From: Planococcus citri
Lineage: Eukaryota; Arthropoda; Insecta; Hemiptera; Pseudococcidae
Assembly: GCF_950023065.1 (NCBI RefSeq)
Contig: NC_088680.1
Span: 58,813,350-58,877,349, forward strand
DNA: 64,000 bases
Direction: 5' to 3'
Shown: positions 1-12,700 of the stretch, piece after piece
Layout of the letters: each line of letters starts with the position of its first letter
How positions within the stretch are numbered: the first letter of the stretch is position 1
Made by a program: the position numbers and the translations under genes
The notes under the pieces: model-generated
Databases searched by the model: none
Told to the model about the DNA's origin: nothing
Seen by the model: only the letters and a program-made list of their open reading frames with translations

Positions 1-1534
1 AGCAGAAAGCAGAACAGTTCTATTTGAATGGCGAATCTACCGAAACAGCGATCTTGTCTGCAAGATGTGAGGTATATAAACAACAGATTAATTAAGCATC
101 CGGGATAATTAGAAATTTGAAAAAAATGAATTTTGTTTTTTCAGATTCAAACTGATATTTCTTTATCAGATCTGTATGAATCCCTAATCAATGTGGTTGC
201 TGAAGACCTTCCTTCTTCAGTATTTGTCTATAGATTCAACTACGAGGGTAGTATTCCTACAATGAAAGAAAGGATAATGGGACAATTGGATGCACCCTTG
301 AAAGGTGGGCAACTTATTTGCTGAATTCAATCATCTCAATATCAAAATTTCTTCGAATAATTTTTTTTTATTCAAATACTGAATTCTTGAATCCGATTTC
401 CCGAATCAATACTCTCCGAATGACTGTTTCCTCGAATCTTTTTTGCAGTTTTCACCATTTGGGGTAGAAGAGCAATACTTTCTGGAAATTTTGACACAAA
501 ACAAATTTTTTTCATCAATTTTGCCATAAAACAAATTTTTTTGGCAATTTTGGCAAAAAAAAACAGATTTTTTTGACAAAACACCACCACCTACTTTCTG
601 GAAGTGTTGACCAAAAACATAAAGTATTGTCTGCTATTCTGGAAAAAACACGACTTTTGAAGAATTTTTATAAAAGAGGACTGACTTTTTTGTCATTTTT
701 GCCAAAGATTGGAATTTGGCGAAAAAAAAGAACTAAGATTTTTTGGTAGGCAATTTTTACCTATTTAAAAAAAAAACATACTTTTTTGAAAAGTTTATAT
801 TTTGCGAGAAAAAGGCAACACTTTCTAATAGTTTTACAAAAAATTTTTCTGTAATTTTTATTTTTAGAAAGAATTTTTTTACAGCAATTCTGACAAAAAT
901 TTACAACATTCTCAGATTAAACAAATTTTTCTTGACAATTTAGAAAAAAAGTAGGAATGTTTTGCAATTTTGGCAAAAAAATTAAATAAACTTCAGAGTT
1001 AAGGAAAAATGCATTCAAGAAAATGGTCATTCGGAAAAATGCCATTTCAGAGGTTTTCCATTCGGGAAAACGTGTTTGAGGAAATGTGCGAGAATTCAAC
1101 CTGAGAATTTCGAAGTGATTTCAAATGACGAGAAACTTTGATACAGGGACTGTCCACGGTGACGATTACAGTTACTGGGCGATGATGAAAGATCATTTGA
1201 ATAAATTGGAGTATTCTATACAACCAAGATGTCGCGAGATGGTTGAAAAATTCACCAAATTAATCACAACCTTCGTGAAAACAGGGTACCTACTCGAAAA
1301 ATCTCCTATTAAACTTCATTGCAATCAAAATGAATGCTCATAATGAATGATTTATGATTTTCCCCCCGCAGAGATCCGAATTACGAAGGTTTGGAAGTTC
1401 ACTGGAAACCTTCGAGCGTGGATAATCCATGTTATTTGAGTTTCGATGATCCATTAACGGTAGTCGAAGGTAAACTGAATGGAAAACGAATGGAATTTTG
1501 GGAAGATATCAAGAAACAATTCAGCAAACGTTAA
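1..1534 (+). CDS. EST1: carboxylesterase, 3' part only (exons 7-10)
   Basis: The C-terminal part of a carboxyl/cholinesterase-type carboxylesterase, cut by the window start. Exons by alignment with the paralogues downstream: 1-71 (end of exon 7), 145-304, 1147-1285 and 1372-1534, stop TAA at 1532. The acceptors end in AG, donors are GT (gtatat, gtgggc, gtacct), and phases match the other copies. The catalytic His lies in TVHGDDY at the start of exon 9; TGDPNY spans the exon 9/10 junction, as is usual in the family. The catalytic Ser and Glu exons lie outside the window. The C-terminus ends in a basic tail (FSKR) with no ER-retention signal or GPI-anchor-like hydrophobic stretch. It resembles EST2 most in exon 7 (FYLNGEST). 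An AATAAA lies at 1869-1874. Family assignment is firm; substrate is unknown. Confidence 0.85.
305..1146 (+). other. EST1 intron 8: AT-rich, no gene
   Basis: An 842-bp intron with donor GT at 305 and acceptor ending atacag at 1146. It is built of degenerate runs such as aaatttttttggcaattttggc, repeated imperfectly from about 470 to 980. The same vocabulary recurs in the window at 42-45 kb and 52 kb. Short open frames here are accidents of the low complexity. Confidence 0.6.
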
Positions 1535-2399
1535 AAGCAATGTGCCAATACCTCATCTGGGCTGTCTGGTTATTTTTCACATTGGACATTTTGTCATCTT
1601 GCGTACTTTTTTCACTCCAAAAACCAATAAGTAATGAAAAATGGAACCTCGAAGAATAATTTTAATGTCAGAGAATCTATTTTAACGAACATGCACCTAA
1701 TTCAACAATTTTTCAACACTAAAAAATCATCGCATCAAAATTTGAAAAATCAACGTATTTACATATTTAATTAACTCGTTTTTTCTAATTTTAAACTTGT
1801 TATCACAATTGCAAAGACATACGTACATAAAAAAAAGACAGCTTTAATTTTTGTCTCATTATTTTTTAAATAAATTCTTAATCGGAATTATTGAACAAAG
1901 TACATACCTATACTCAGTGTAATCAAACAAAACACGGGCCATCAAAATGGCAATGTATGTATACCTACAAATGCATGTCAATGAACAAAAAATGCAGAAT
2001 TGAAATAAAACGTAAAAAAAAAACGTTCAGCTTTTCACAATCAGTGAAAATTTAGATAGGTATCGTGTCCCCGTTAAAAATTCACATCGCTCATATCAAC
2101 GATCGTTCAATTAGTTAGTCTACCGAATTTTTACAAACCCATAAAAAATTATCCATACCCATACCTAAATATGTAGGTAGGTGAGAAAATGAGATATTTT
2201 GCACTTCAACACCCATTTATTATTTCTAAATAGGTATTCTTTCACCTTGAGAGCTACAAAATCACCTATACAACCTATTTTTTTGTTTCCATAACATCCG
2301 GTGTAGGAAATACTCGTATTCTGCTTGAGAATTGAATTCACACACACAAGTGAAAATGTTTGTACTTTCAAGCTTTGCCTTCGTTCATTCTCACAAATC
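1535..2399. other. EST1-EST2 spacer
   Basis: EST1 3' flank and far upstream sequence of EST2. AT-rich with several TACCTA/TAGGTA words; no gene or recognisable transposon seen. Confidence 0.4.
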
Positions 2400-2701
2400 A
2401 TTTTGACAGCTGATCATCGAATTCTTTGAAAAATATGTACATTTGCGAGCCTCATAATCTGCTGTACCTAAAGTAACACGTTTTTACAAAGTTTGAAAAT
2501 TCTTATCAAGAAGTGCGCATATCACGAGTTTCGGGAATGATAAAGGTACTTAGTAAAATGTTTTAAAATTATTTTCACCACAAAAAAAAAATATTATATT
2601 TTCAAAGACTCCCCTGTAAAGCAACGACTGTTTTCATTTAAAGACAAAAGCTCAGCACTACGTGTTATAATATTCAAATAATATTGAATGTTACGAAAAA
2701 A
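2400..2701 (+). promoter_or_regulatory. Putative EST2 proximal promoter
   Basis: About 300 bp upstream of the EST2 start that shares two words, in the same order, with the promoters of EST3-5 although the rest has diverged: an E-box CAGCTG after ttttga (2407-2412) and a GATA-type word TTCTTATCAA (2500-2509). Retention in otherwise different flanks suggests function. The transcription start is not visible. Confidence 0.4.
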
Positions 2702-5700
2702 ATGACAGACAAAGTTCATATATCGACAAATGATGGTAAAATCAAAGGCATTAAGAAAACATCCACTTTTTCTGGAACAGAATACTACTCTTTTTTGGGA
2801 ATACCATATGCTCAACCACCAATAGGAAATGCTCGTTTCAAAGTAAGTACACACAAGTAATAATTCTCAATTTTTAATCAATTGTAAAAACCATCGAATG
2901 TACATTTGGTTGCATATCTCGAAGGATCCGGTAAAAATAAAACCTTGGAAGAGTACTTTGGATGCTACAATAGAAAGAGATGGTTGTAGACAATTTTCTT
3001 TACTCCGGAGAGATTTTTCAGGATCAGAAGATTGTCTGTACAATAACATCCATACACCTGAAGTAGGTCCAAGTGTTCGATATTTTTTTATTTGTTTACC
3101 TATAAGTATCTGGTAGGATTTTAATTTGATTTTTTTTTCATTATCCTCGAAGCTGCCTAAAGAAAATAAGCCATTAAAATCTGTTATCGTTTGTATTCAT
3201 CCTGGTGGATTTTTTTATGGGACACCGGATCCAACTCAATTTGGATCACCAGAGTTTATCATGCATCATGATATTGTTTACGTCTGTGTTGGCCATCGTC
3301 TGCATATTTTAGGTGAGGTCATTACACTTATAATTAAAACTAGATACAAATGGTACACTTTTGGAATTTTTACCAAAGTAAAATTATTGAATATACCTAT
3401 GTCAATTTGCGTGATTATGATTTTTATGGAAAAAATTTGTATATTCCGGTTATGCTCATTTATAATATTATAAAGCATACCTATTTATTATTTTAGGATT
3501 TTTAAACCTCGGTTTGCCAGAATGTTCTGGTAATCAAGGATTAAAAGATATCATAATGAGTCTTGAATGGATCAGAGATAACATCAGTGCTTTTTGCGGT
3601 GATCCTAATGATATAACTCTAATGGGAAGCAGTAGTGGATCAGCCATTGCAAATGCTCTGATGTTCGCACCAAGAGCAAAAGGTATGTAAGTTGATGTAG
3701 GTATAGGTACATTAGCACAATCAACTGATCAGGAGAGTCCGAATTTTGGGATTAAAAATACGATCCCAAAAATGGCCCGCTCTGTCAATTCTTAATTAAT
3801 AATCGAGGGATTCGTTATGATTCATTGTACACATTTTTACAGGTTTATTTCATAAAGTAATTCTAATGGGGATGTATGCTCTTAATCCTGCCCTCATAAC
3901 GCAACACGAGAATGCCACGTCTGCCTTCGAATTGGCGAACTCTTTAGGATACGATGGAACGGCTGAAGACAGAAAAAAATTATTATCGTTTTTAAAAAAG
4001 ATTTCATTGGATGCCGTCGTACTGCTAAAACCTGAAAATCGTATACACAGGGTATTTATTTATTTCTTTTTGGACATTCATTCTGATCGAGGGCTCTATT
4101 CAACTCACCATGGTGATGTAGAAAGCAAATAAAAACATTCGCTAGTGTGAGCTGTTTTGCACACTCCCAAAAATTAGAAAGTGAAGGAGTAAAGTGATGA
4201 CTGATGAGGCAATTGATGGTGATTATTAAAGGTTGCATAAGATTTTAAATGCATTACAGCAAATTGAACTTCAGAGTGTCGTATAAGAGAGAGTAAATGA
4301 TTATATCAGATCATGCCAGCCCAGCAAAAATGATCAGATCAGATCAGATCAGATCCGTGAAACCCATTTTATTTAACCAGGTTGCATGCTCAGATTAAAG
4401 TTCTGATTGATTGAATTTGTTCAGACTTGATCAAGCGTCAGACCTGATTGGGGTTCTTCAGATCAGAACAGGTCTGATCAGACCTGATCAGATCCGGACA
4501 TTTTTAGGATCCAATTAGATCTGAGGATACCGGATCAGATTCAATGATTTTCTGCCATAGGTGGTTAGATCATACTGAGGTCTGATGAGAGCAACATTGA
4601 ATCAGAGCTCACCTAATTACATTTCATCTAACAGATCTAAACTGCAGGTTTGATCAGATCTAATCACAGGTCTAAAAAGTTGGTCAGATCCGGTCGATTT
4701 TCCCTGAGTATGACTGGATCTGACCAGGTCTGAGCAAATCTAATCTGATCAAAGAGCCAGAAATCACAGGGCAGTTGGAGAAGACCTCATACCATTAGAT
4801 TTGATCAAACACATAACACCACAGTATAAAAAGGAGCTTTTGAAGATATTAAATAAAAGATACGTATGATGAAGGTGTGCTACAAAAGGACTTCAAAGCA
4901 GTGAACTTTGTACCAATACCAAAAAGAGTAACTCATAAAAATACTCTAGAGTACAGAACCATTGCATTAATGAGCCACACATTAAAGCTGCTACTTACCA
5001 TCATAAATGCCAGAATAGAAGAGAAGATTGATGAGGACCTCAGTGAAACTCAATAATGGCCTTGTAGCAAAGAAAGGGAATACAGATGCAATAGCCCTAT
5101 CAGGTTTGTTCGTTTTCTCGGGTTTCTTGTCGGGTTTTGCCCCGCGCTACCCCGCGCAACCCACGCACTAAACCTGTTTAATGGCTGCGCGGGGTAGCGC
5201 GGGGTAGCGCGGGGCAAAACCCGACAAGAAACCTGAACAAAACGAACAAACTGAACAAACCTACTGAAAGTGATGATTCAAGAGATAACTGCCCCATTGG
5301 GTGAAAATCTGCTGATAATACGCGACAAAAAAACGCGAAAGGAATTGCAACACTTTCCACCAATACTTTCCTGCTCATTAATCAGAGCCCTATTTTTTTA
5401 CACGATAAATTCTGTCAATGTCCAATATTCATGAAAAATTTGTTGGCTCTGCTGGGGATTGAACCCAGGTCCCTGAGTTGGAGAGCGACTTTTCTACTTA
5501 CCTAACCACCAGGACATGTGATGGAATGAATGCAAATATTTCTATACTATGCTAAGACATTCGCATAAAATACCGCATTTACATGTGTTATTTAGCAAAT
5601 ATGAGAAAGAATATGTCAAAAAAACAAGTTAGTGGCATATTTTGTAGTTGGTTTCTTCCTGTGCAAAGAAACATGCCACGTAATTGAAAGCACTGTGGCC

Positions 5701-8700
5701 TAACGCGAGAAAAATACTCTAGGTACAAAATATTCACGTAGCGTATTTTTTAGCAGATTTTTTTTGATGCACCAATCTGCCTTCTAAACAGCGCTTTTTC
5801 ATGCGGCAGATTTTCCCCCAATGGGGTGAATGCTAACATTGAAATACAGTAGACTCCGGATTATCCGACCTCCGATTATCCGATGTATCGATTATCCAAT
5901 CAAAAAAGTGCATCCGAAGTCTTCCGATTAACCGACCAAAAAAAGTTGGATAACGTTTTTTTATCCGACTAATGCTGAATTTTCAATCAAATTCATGCCA
6001 AATCACAGTTTTTGTCTCATAAGTATATGTAACACATATACTAAGCATGACCAGTCATTTCTATTGCAATGCAAGTTACAGCATCACCAACATGTACTCT
6101 TTTTGGTGAAAAAATTGACAAATCGGATATATTGAGTTGTTTATTTTTCATACCTAACATGAGTAATTGAGTATGCACTTTTTTTGTTACCTAGGTATGT
6201 AATTTTAAAGTTTTTAATCATACTCTTTTCGCATCCCAACTTTTATTCATCAAATTTCAGTAAAAAATCAAAAATCGATTATCCGACTTTTTTGGTTATC
6301 CAATGCCTCTCTGCCCCGATTGACATCGGATAATTGGGAGTCTACTGTAATTGCATGTTTTATCGATTATGAAAAGGCATTAAATTGTGTTAACCATGGG
6401 AGGATGTTGAAGATCCTAAAGAAGTACAGTGTTGATGACAAAGACCTGCAAAAAATAAAGATTCTGTCCTGGGAACAGAGTGCTAACAGAAAACTTGGAG
6501 AACAAAATGTCCTATAAAAAGAGGTGTGAGGCAGGGATGTCCACTATCACCTAGGCTATTCAACTTGTATGCAGAGGAAATTATGAGAGAAGCAAGAATT
6601 GAGAGAATGGGACTCAACATCAATGGCAAAAGAATCAATGAAATAAGTTACACAGATGACAAAGTGATTCTTGATGGAACTGAAGCGCAAATGCAGGTAA
6701 TGATCAACTGTATAACAGTGCTGGATTAAAATACGTAATGAAGATAAACACAGGTGAGACCAAGGTTATGAAATTCACAGAGAGAAGATAAAGAGGGAAA
6801 GATCAACATAGGAACACAAGAAATTGAAACAGTAAATCAGTTTAGATACCTTGAAGCACTGATAAATAATGATCGTAGAGATCAAAAAGTAGATCAAATC
6901 AAGGATCGGGATGGCAAAAAGCGCGTTTGATAATCTCATCAATGTGCTTGGAAATCCTATGATTCACCAACAAAGAAATCCTAGCAAGAGTAGAGGAAGA
7001 ATGGAAACTACTAGCAGCCTATTGACAAGAAACACACGTTTTAGTCTAACTTTTCAGCTATTACACCCACGTTTTTTCAAATCCGCTCCCTTTTTTCAAA
7101 TCCGCTATTACGCTGTTCTTCCTGTAACTGGTTTTGTTGAAGCAGACCACGTTTTTTACTGCATCCTCACTGCGTTTATGCTATCACACACTCCAGGGGG
7201 CATTTCAAAAATACAATTCCACCCTACGTTTACGCAATTATGCCGGGCGTAAACGCACCAAAAAACGTGATTCTCATTTTAAGGCGATTGATCACATATT
7301 TCTTGTCAATAGGGCAGAGGATATCAAAAACAGGAAAATGAAGTATATTGCACATAAAATACGGTACGAGAAAATGGTATTTTCATGCAAGTGACAGGAA
7401 AAAATGACAAAAGAGGGGGAAGAAGATCACAGCTACTAACAACAAACTTGTCAGCTAACTCTCCCTGCAAAACCCTGAAAGAAACTATCGAATACATTAG
7501 AAACCTATTGATATAAACAGATAGAATCAGATGCATGGTATCTTGTGCAAAGGAGCTGCGTCCACAACAACAATGATGTGATCTGATTAGATTACAGGTG
7601 TCTGTCTCTAAGTAGTCCTAATTTGAAGAAAATTTTGTACTGACCAAATCTAATTGGTCACATCGAATTGGTTCCACACAATGTTGAAACTATTTTGCAT
7701 GCGGCATAATACTATAAATATATAAACATACTAGTAGAAATATAATAATAATAAAATAATGATGAGCATTTTGTATTTCTTTATTCAGACAAAGTTGCCA
7801 ATATATCCAGCATCGCCATTTTTACCTTTGTCAGACCCAGGAGAAAACTCTGTTTTACCTTTATCACCAGATAATTTAGTACCTTCAACAGTCAGAATAC
7901 CAATGATGATTGGCTTTTGTGAACACGAAGCAGCTATGGTATTCGTTAGTAAGTTATTTTAATAGTAGTTAATTGCTGATAGGGAAATCTGTAAACGATT
8001 CCAAGACATGAAAATTTTTCTGTTTCATAGAATTACTCAAAAAAAGGCTCTCAAGCCAATTTTATTCAACCCTAACACAAAATGTTTGGGGATGGGGAAG
8101 TAACTTGACTGAAGAAGACCTGAAACTTATCCAACAACAAGCCGAACAATTCTATTTGAATGGCGAATCTACCGAATCAGGCCATCTGCCTACAAGATGT
8201 CAGGTACCTATAGGCTTAACACCTTCAAAGTGAACAAATGATCAACCATTAAAAAAAATAATAAATCGAAACAAAAATTTAATTTTACATTTTCAGATTC
8301 AAACTGATATTTCTTTATCAGACATGTATGATTCTGTAGTCAATGTTGTTGCAGAAGACCTTCCTTCTTCAGTATTTGTTTATAGATTCGACTATGAAGG
8401 TAGTATTCCTACAATGAAAGAAAGACTCGTGTCACAATTAGATGAACCTTTGAAAGGCAAGTATCTTCTAAGCGGAAAAAATGATTGGTTGTGATCATAT
8501 TTTGTCAGATCCAGACATTACATCAGATCAACCAACGTTTTAATCAGATGAGATGTTCACATACAATTGATCAGATCAGACCTGCTCAGATCCGGACATT
8601 TTTTGGATCTAATATGATCCGACCAATCAGATCTAAGTTTTGATCAGACTATATCTGTCCAGACTTGATCTGATGCAATAATTTTTCCTTCGGCCATTTC

Positions 8701-9198
8701 CTGAATTCAAATAGTATCAACCTGAGAATCTCCAAGTATTCTGATTTCAAATGTATGATAATCTCTGATGCAGGAACTTGTCATGGTGACGATTACAGTT
8801 ACTGGGCGATGATAAAAGATCATTGGAGTAAACTGGATTACTCTATACAACCAAGAAGTCGTGAGATGGTTGAAAAATTCACCAAATTATTCACCACTTT
8901 CGCTAAAACAGGGTGGGTATAAACATACTTTCGTGAAAACAGGGTACCTAACTACCTACTCGAAAAATCTTATATTTTATTTCGTTGCATTTAAAATAAG
9001 AACTCGTGATCAATGATTTATGATTTTTCCTACAGAGACCCTAATTATGAAGGTTTGGAAGTTCACTGGAAACCTTCGAGGATTGAAAATCCACATTATT
9101 TGAGTTTCAATGACCCATTGACAGTAATCGAGGGTAAACTGAATGGAAAACGAATGGAATTTTGGGAAAACATTAAAAAACAGTTTAAGAAGAAATGA
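2702..9198 (+). CDS. EST2: carboxylesterase (COesterase), 10 exons
   Basis: Intracellular carboxylesterase hydrolysing ester bonds by a Ser-Glu-His triad. Exons: 2702-2842, 2925-3062, 3153-3312, 3497-3682, 3843-4051, 7789-7948, 8031-8203, 8297-8456, 8774-8912, 9036-9198; 542 aa without a stop. The start gives MTDKVHI, aligned with MADK in the others, and no signal peptide follows. Visible: Cys pair around SEDCLYNN (exon 2); oxyanion loop HPGGFFYG (exon 3; usual HGGG); nucleophile elbow GSSSG with Ser192; GNQGLKD before it; FCGDP where FGGDP is usual; catalytic Glu325 in GFCEHEAAM (Ala instead of Gly after Glu); His446 in TCHGDDY. Intron 8 begins GCAAGT (8457), a GC-AG intron. Intron 5 (3.7 kb) is swollen by nested transposons. 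AATAAA at 9211-9216 and 9323-9328. Family sure, substrate unknown. Confidence 0.9.
4300..4765. repeat. GATC/TCAGATC-rich dispersed repeat in EST2 intron 5
   Basis: A 460-bp stretch saturated with TGATCAGATC-type words, including a pure run of GATCA units near 4330-4355. Related blocks with the phrase cagatccggacatttt lie in intron 8 of EST2, EST3 and EST6. No coding potential. It directly precedes the LINE fragment. Confidence 0.7.
5102..5262. repeat. GC-rich foldback (hairpin) element
   Basis: A 161-bp inverted repeat. The left arm begins AGGTTTGTTCG and runs through TGTCGGGTTTTGCCCCGCGC; the right arm is its complement with a small duplication of GCGGGGTAGC. It is strikingly GC-rich against the AT-rich surroundings and would fold into one long stem. 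It sits within the LINE, after the codons for the ...TDAIAL segment. No clear target-site duplication was found. Confidence 0.75.
5291..5828. mobile_element. TIR-bounded element carrying a tRNA-like SINE head
   Basis: Ends are inverted repeats of about 24 bp: GCCCCATTGGGTGAAAATCT (from 5291) against the complement of 5804-5828. Inside, on the minus strand at about 5449-5530, is a tRNA-like head: A-box-like TGGTGGTTAGG and a good B box GGTTCAATCCC framed by CTGGG/CCCAG, as in tRNA-derived SINEs. A functional tRNA is unlikely because the acceptor stem does not pair convincingly. Two elements of different type are probably superimposed; exact limits uncertain. Confidence 0.5.
5847..6347. mobile_element. 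pogo/Tigger-like MITE, 501 bp
   Basis: Begins CAGTAGACTCCGGATTATCC and ends in its near complement GGATAATTGGGAGTCTACTG, flanked on both sides by TA (5845-5846 and 6348-6349). A TA target duplication and CAGT ends fit pogo/Tigger elements of the Tc1/mariner superfamily. The subterminal word ATTATCCGA occurs several times at each end. No transposase frame. Downstream of it the LINE frame resumes. Confidence 0.8.
7018..7313. mobile_element. TIR element, 296 bp, inside the LINE
   Basis: Perfect 15-bp terminal inverted repeats CCTATTGACAAGAAA...TTTCTTGTCAATAGG, flanked by GCAG on each side (7014-7017 and 7314-7317), a candidate 4-bp target duplication. Removing it rejoins the two C-terminal parts of the LINE. 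Superfamily not recognised. Confidence 0.7.
8480..8700. repeat. GATC-rich repeat in EST2 intron 8
   Basis: Part of the intron between exons 8 and 9, with repeated TGATCAGATC and cagatccggacatttttt words. The same block is in EST3 intron 8 (about 14835-14955) at the same place, so it was already present when the two 3' ends were copied from one another. Confidence 0.65.
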
Positions 9199-9420
9199 TT
9201 GTATTTCATAAATAAATATTTTTTCAAAATGTTACCATCTTAGCTATGTACGTTTGTTTTTTTACAACATCTACATACCTACATGTAGCACCATAAGTAA
9301 AAATGTACATAACTACCTCAGCAATAAATATATTAGTAAAAGTACTAGGTAAACATTATTAATTGTTTCTTTCATTTTCCGCCATCAAGAAGTAATCAAG
9401 ATGCTTTTTTAAAGCGCAGA

Positions 9421-9762
9421 AATACTTTTTTTGACAGCTGACGGTCAATTTTTCAGCGTAGCTGAATTCGTGGGGTTTCGTAGCTTCACGTGGTTCAAGT
9501 TCTTATCAATGCTTACCTACGTGCCATGAGTACTGGAAATATATAGTGATAAAGATATCTATCGATGTGTACGTTTCGACAAATTTTTTGTAGAATATTC
9601 CTAAAAACCCTCCCACAACGAAAATAATGATTAGTTCTGTACTTTAAATAGGTAAACAGTTTGGCATCATGCCACACTCCGGTTTTCTTTTTATTCGAAA
9701 TAATTTCCGACTAAGGCATCGAATACCTTACCTACAGTTTTAAATAGAACTCCTGCTATAAA
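9421..9762 (+). promoter_or_regulatory. EST3 proximal promoter, conserved with EST4 and EST5
   Basis: Strongly conserved upstream block with, in order: E-box CAGCTG (9435-9440) followed by a second AGCTGAATTC; TTCTTATCAA (9500-9509), a GATA-factor-type site; a GATAAAGATATCTATCG cluster (about 9550-9566); then GCCACACTCGG-type and TTTTAAATAGAACTCCTGC words ending just before the ATG. The TATAAA that touches the ATG is too close to act as a TATA box for this start. The EST2-EST3 spacer is only 564 bp, so the promoter must be compact. Confidence 0.5.
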
Positions 9763-12700
9763 ATGACAGATAAAGTGTACGTGTCAGTAAATGAGGGGAA
9801 AATTAAAGGCATCCGGAAAACGTCGAATTTTTCTGGCGTAGAATATTTTTCATTCCTCGGAGTACCTTATGGTCAGCCTCCAGTAGGAAGCGCTCGGTTT
9901 AAAGTGAGTACACCACATAATTATTTTATTCTCAATTCCTCATTGGAATTTAAAAAAATACCGCCATGTTACTCACAAAGGATCCGGTCAAAATAAAACC
10001 TTGGAAGGACACTTTGAATGCAACGTTTGAAAGAGATGGCTGCAGGCAATTTTCTCTACTTAAGAGGGAATTTTCAGGATCAGAAGATTGTTTGTACAAT
10101 AATATCCATACACCTCAAGTAAGTTCTTTGATTTCATTTTTCACCGGATTCTGATTGAATTTTTTTTTAAATTTCAAAAGGGTTCGAACCAAATCTCGTC
10201 CAAGTTTGGGTTTGAACAAAACATCAGAACTTTAACCCAAGCTCAAAATTAAAGGCGTTGAACTTTCTAGAAAATTCAGAATCAATTTTTAAAATGTTTC
10301 TCAGCCTTCAATTTTGAGTTTAGGCAAATGATGAATGTAATTCAACTTGTAGAATTTCGAAATCTCAACATATAAAAAGGTCATGTTCATATTTTGTTGC
10401 AATTTCTGCTCGCTAAGCAAATTTCGGAAAAATCAAATAGAATAGAAATCGTCTTTCAGCTGTTCGTTTCTTTGTCAAAAAGTTGATTTTAAATCGAGAA
10501 GGAAAGAGGATGGGAAGTGTTTTTTATCCGAATCCGAAGCTCACTTCTAAAACCGTGACTCAGCACAAACTAGTTCTTAAGATTTCTCAAACTTCTCCAC
10601 AGCTGCCCAAAGAAAATGAACCACTGAAATCTGTGATCGTATGCATCCATCCTGGAGGATACTTTTATGGCTCTGCTGATCCATCTCAATTCGGATCTCC
10701 AGAATTCATCATGCATCATGATATTGTTTACGTATGCGTAAATCATCGACTGCATATTTTGGGTTAGATCATAATCGAATACCCATCTGTGGAAATTTTA
10801 GTCGCTGACTTCACTTAAAAAAACTGCTTACCTACTTCATTATTTTTAGGATACTTAAACCTTGGTTTGAAAGAATGCTCTGGGTGTCAAGGACTGAAAG
10901 ACGTCATACTGAGTCTTGAATGGATAAAAGATAACATAAGCGTGTTTGGTGGCGATCCTAATAATATAACAATCATTGGAAGCAGCAGTGGATCAGCCAT
11001 TGTACATGCTTTAATGTTCGCACCAAGAGCAAAAGGTAATCTGATAATTATACCTAATAAATACAATGAGAACCAGGTTCAAATTCACATCTACTGCATG
11101 AAATACATATAAAATAACACCATTGTTTTGTCCCTTAGGACTATTTCACAAAGCAGTACTCATGGGAATGTATGGATTAAATCCTACCCTAGTAACTCAA
11201 CATGAACACGTCACAAATGCCTTTGAATTAGCGAAATCTTTAGGATACGATGGAACAGCTGATGACAGAAAAAGACTGTTGGCATTTTATAAAAAAGTCG
11301 ACATCGATGATATCGTAATCCTGAGACCGGAAGCACTTTTTTCTCAGGCAATTTTTTAGTTTCTCATTTTTATAACTCATTCCTAGATACTTACTCATAG
11401 TCTTCCATTTTCATCACCAGAACAAAATAGCAATGTTTCCTGCCTCCACATTTCTTCCTACAGTTGATAAGGACGACGATATACAACCTGGCACTCTGCA
11501 GGAACTATTACCTTCGACTGTCAGAGTGCCTATGATGATTGGATTTTGTAAAAACGAGGGTGCTATGGGTTTTATTAGTAAGTAACTTTATTATAATCGA
11601 CGAATTTAACCGAGCTTGCAACAAATGATGGGTATGTGCATCAGTACCCGAGCTAACAGCTAACATCATTTTGCCTCACAAAGGGTCCCTATGTTTAATT
11701 TGAGACAAAAAAGTCACCTCTATGAGGCAAGAATTGTGGTGAATTAGCCTGATAATCGAGCGCCATCTATTAGCAAAACTAAAAATTATGCCTTTGCCTT
11801 ATACAGAGCGGAGGTGAAATGCAGTGAAAGCTGATAGCTGGAACATGTAGTCTAACAAAAGAAAAGATTTTTTTGTAACAGAAAAGACAGAACTACAATT
11901 AATGATTTAACCCCTTCGCGCCGGCTGGGACAGCATATGTCCCAGCAACTTTGAACAAATCTGCTGGGAACTTCTGGGACACATTTTTCCCGCGGACTGG
12001 GTCCCATCAGTAGAGTAGAGTGTCCGGAATCGAATGAGACCACTCCCAATTTTTTCGCTCATGTTATAGCAACACTGTGAATTATTTTTTCCGCAAAAAC
12101 GTGTTTTTTAGTAAAAATGTGAAATCTGAGCAACCAGTTGGTAGTAATTAAAAATTTATTGCAAACACAGGGAGTGATTGTGCCCGGCAACGAATTTATA
12201 TTTGAAAATAGATAGAATAAGCTACATTTTGGTGTAAAAAAATTAATTTTTATTTATTGTTGAGGGAGCAAATTCAAAAACAAAAACATAAATAAAATTT
12301 TATTCAATAATTTTTTGATATTTTTGAGCTATTTTGGGTGTTATTTTTTCAAGAAATCAAAAAAGGACGATTTCAGTCTGTCAGAAATGTTTTTCTGCAT
12401 ATTATGTCCAAATTTCATCGAATTTGATGCATTACTCACAGAGAAATCCTCTGTCAAAAGAAATTGATGTCACAATTTTGGTAAAATTTCATAAAAATGT
12501 CAATTTTTTGAAATTTTAAGATTTTATTAGCCAAAGTGTGTTTTTTTGACATTTTTTCTCATTTGCATCCAAAATACATACAAATTTTTTACACGACTGT
12601 TTGTATACTGGAATGATATTATTGGTATTATCCCACTTGTCCCAGCAATTTTTGCAAATTTTAAGCACTGCTGGGACATACGCTGTCCCGGGACAAATTT

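Larger units (their letters stand above)
4771..7520 (+). mobile_element. LINE-type reverse transcriptase remnant, interrupted
   Basis: Degenerate non-LTR retrotransposon ORF2 pieces in the sense orientation of EST2. 4771-5101 translates (with frameshifts) to AVGEDLIPLDLIK..., FVPIPKK and an INARIEEKIDEDLSE-type stretch typical of the RT N-terminal half. 6350-6729 gives CFIDYEKALNCVNH, then MRQGCPLSPRLFNLYAEEI and SYTDD, the latter at the position of the catalytic YADD box with Thr for Ala. 6730-7017 and 7314-7520 give the C-terminal TKV..., QFRYLEALI and KMKYIAHKIR stretches. It resembles the endonuclease-RT elements often misannotated as craniofacial development protein 2-like. Frameshifts, stops and three insertions (5102-6347, 7018-7313) make it dead. 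Confidence 0.85.

Noticed and set aside
5449..5530. tRNA gene on the minus strand
   Set aside because: B box and T arm are good but acceptor and anticodon arms do not pair well; it lies in a transposon patchwork, so a SINE head is more likely.
4300..7788. EST2 as a pseudogene because exons 5 and 6 are 3.7 kb apart
   Set aside because: Frame, donors, acceptors and catalytic residues are intact on both sides; the gap is intronic transposons.
9757..9762. TATAAA directly before the EST3 start codon as a TATA box
   Set aside because: A TATA box here would start transcription about 25-30 bp inside exon 1, downstream of the ATG; it is more simply the translation-start context shared by EST3-5.
11348..11380. 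Reading exon 5 of EST3/EST5 into the intron as a truncated pseudogene
   Set aside because: All other junctions, frames and catalytic residues are intact in three paralogues; a GC donor explains the data better than three parallel truncations.
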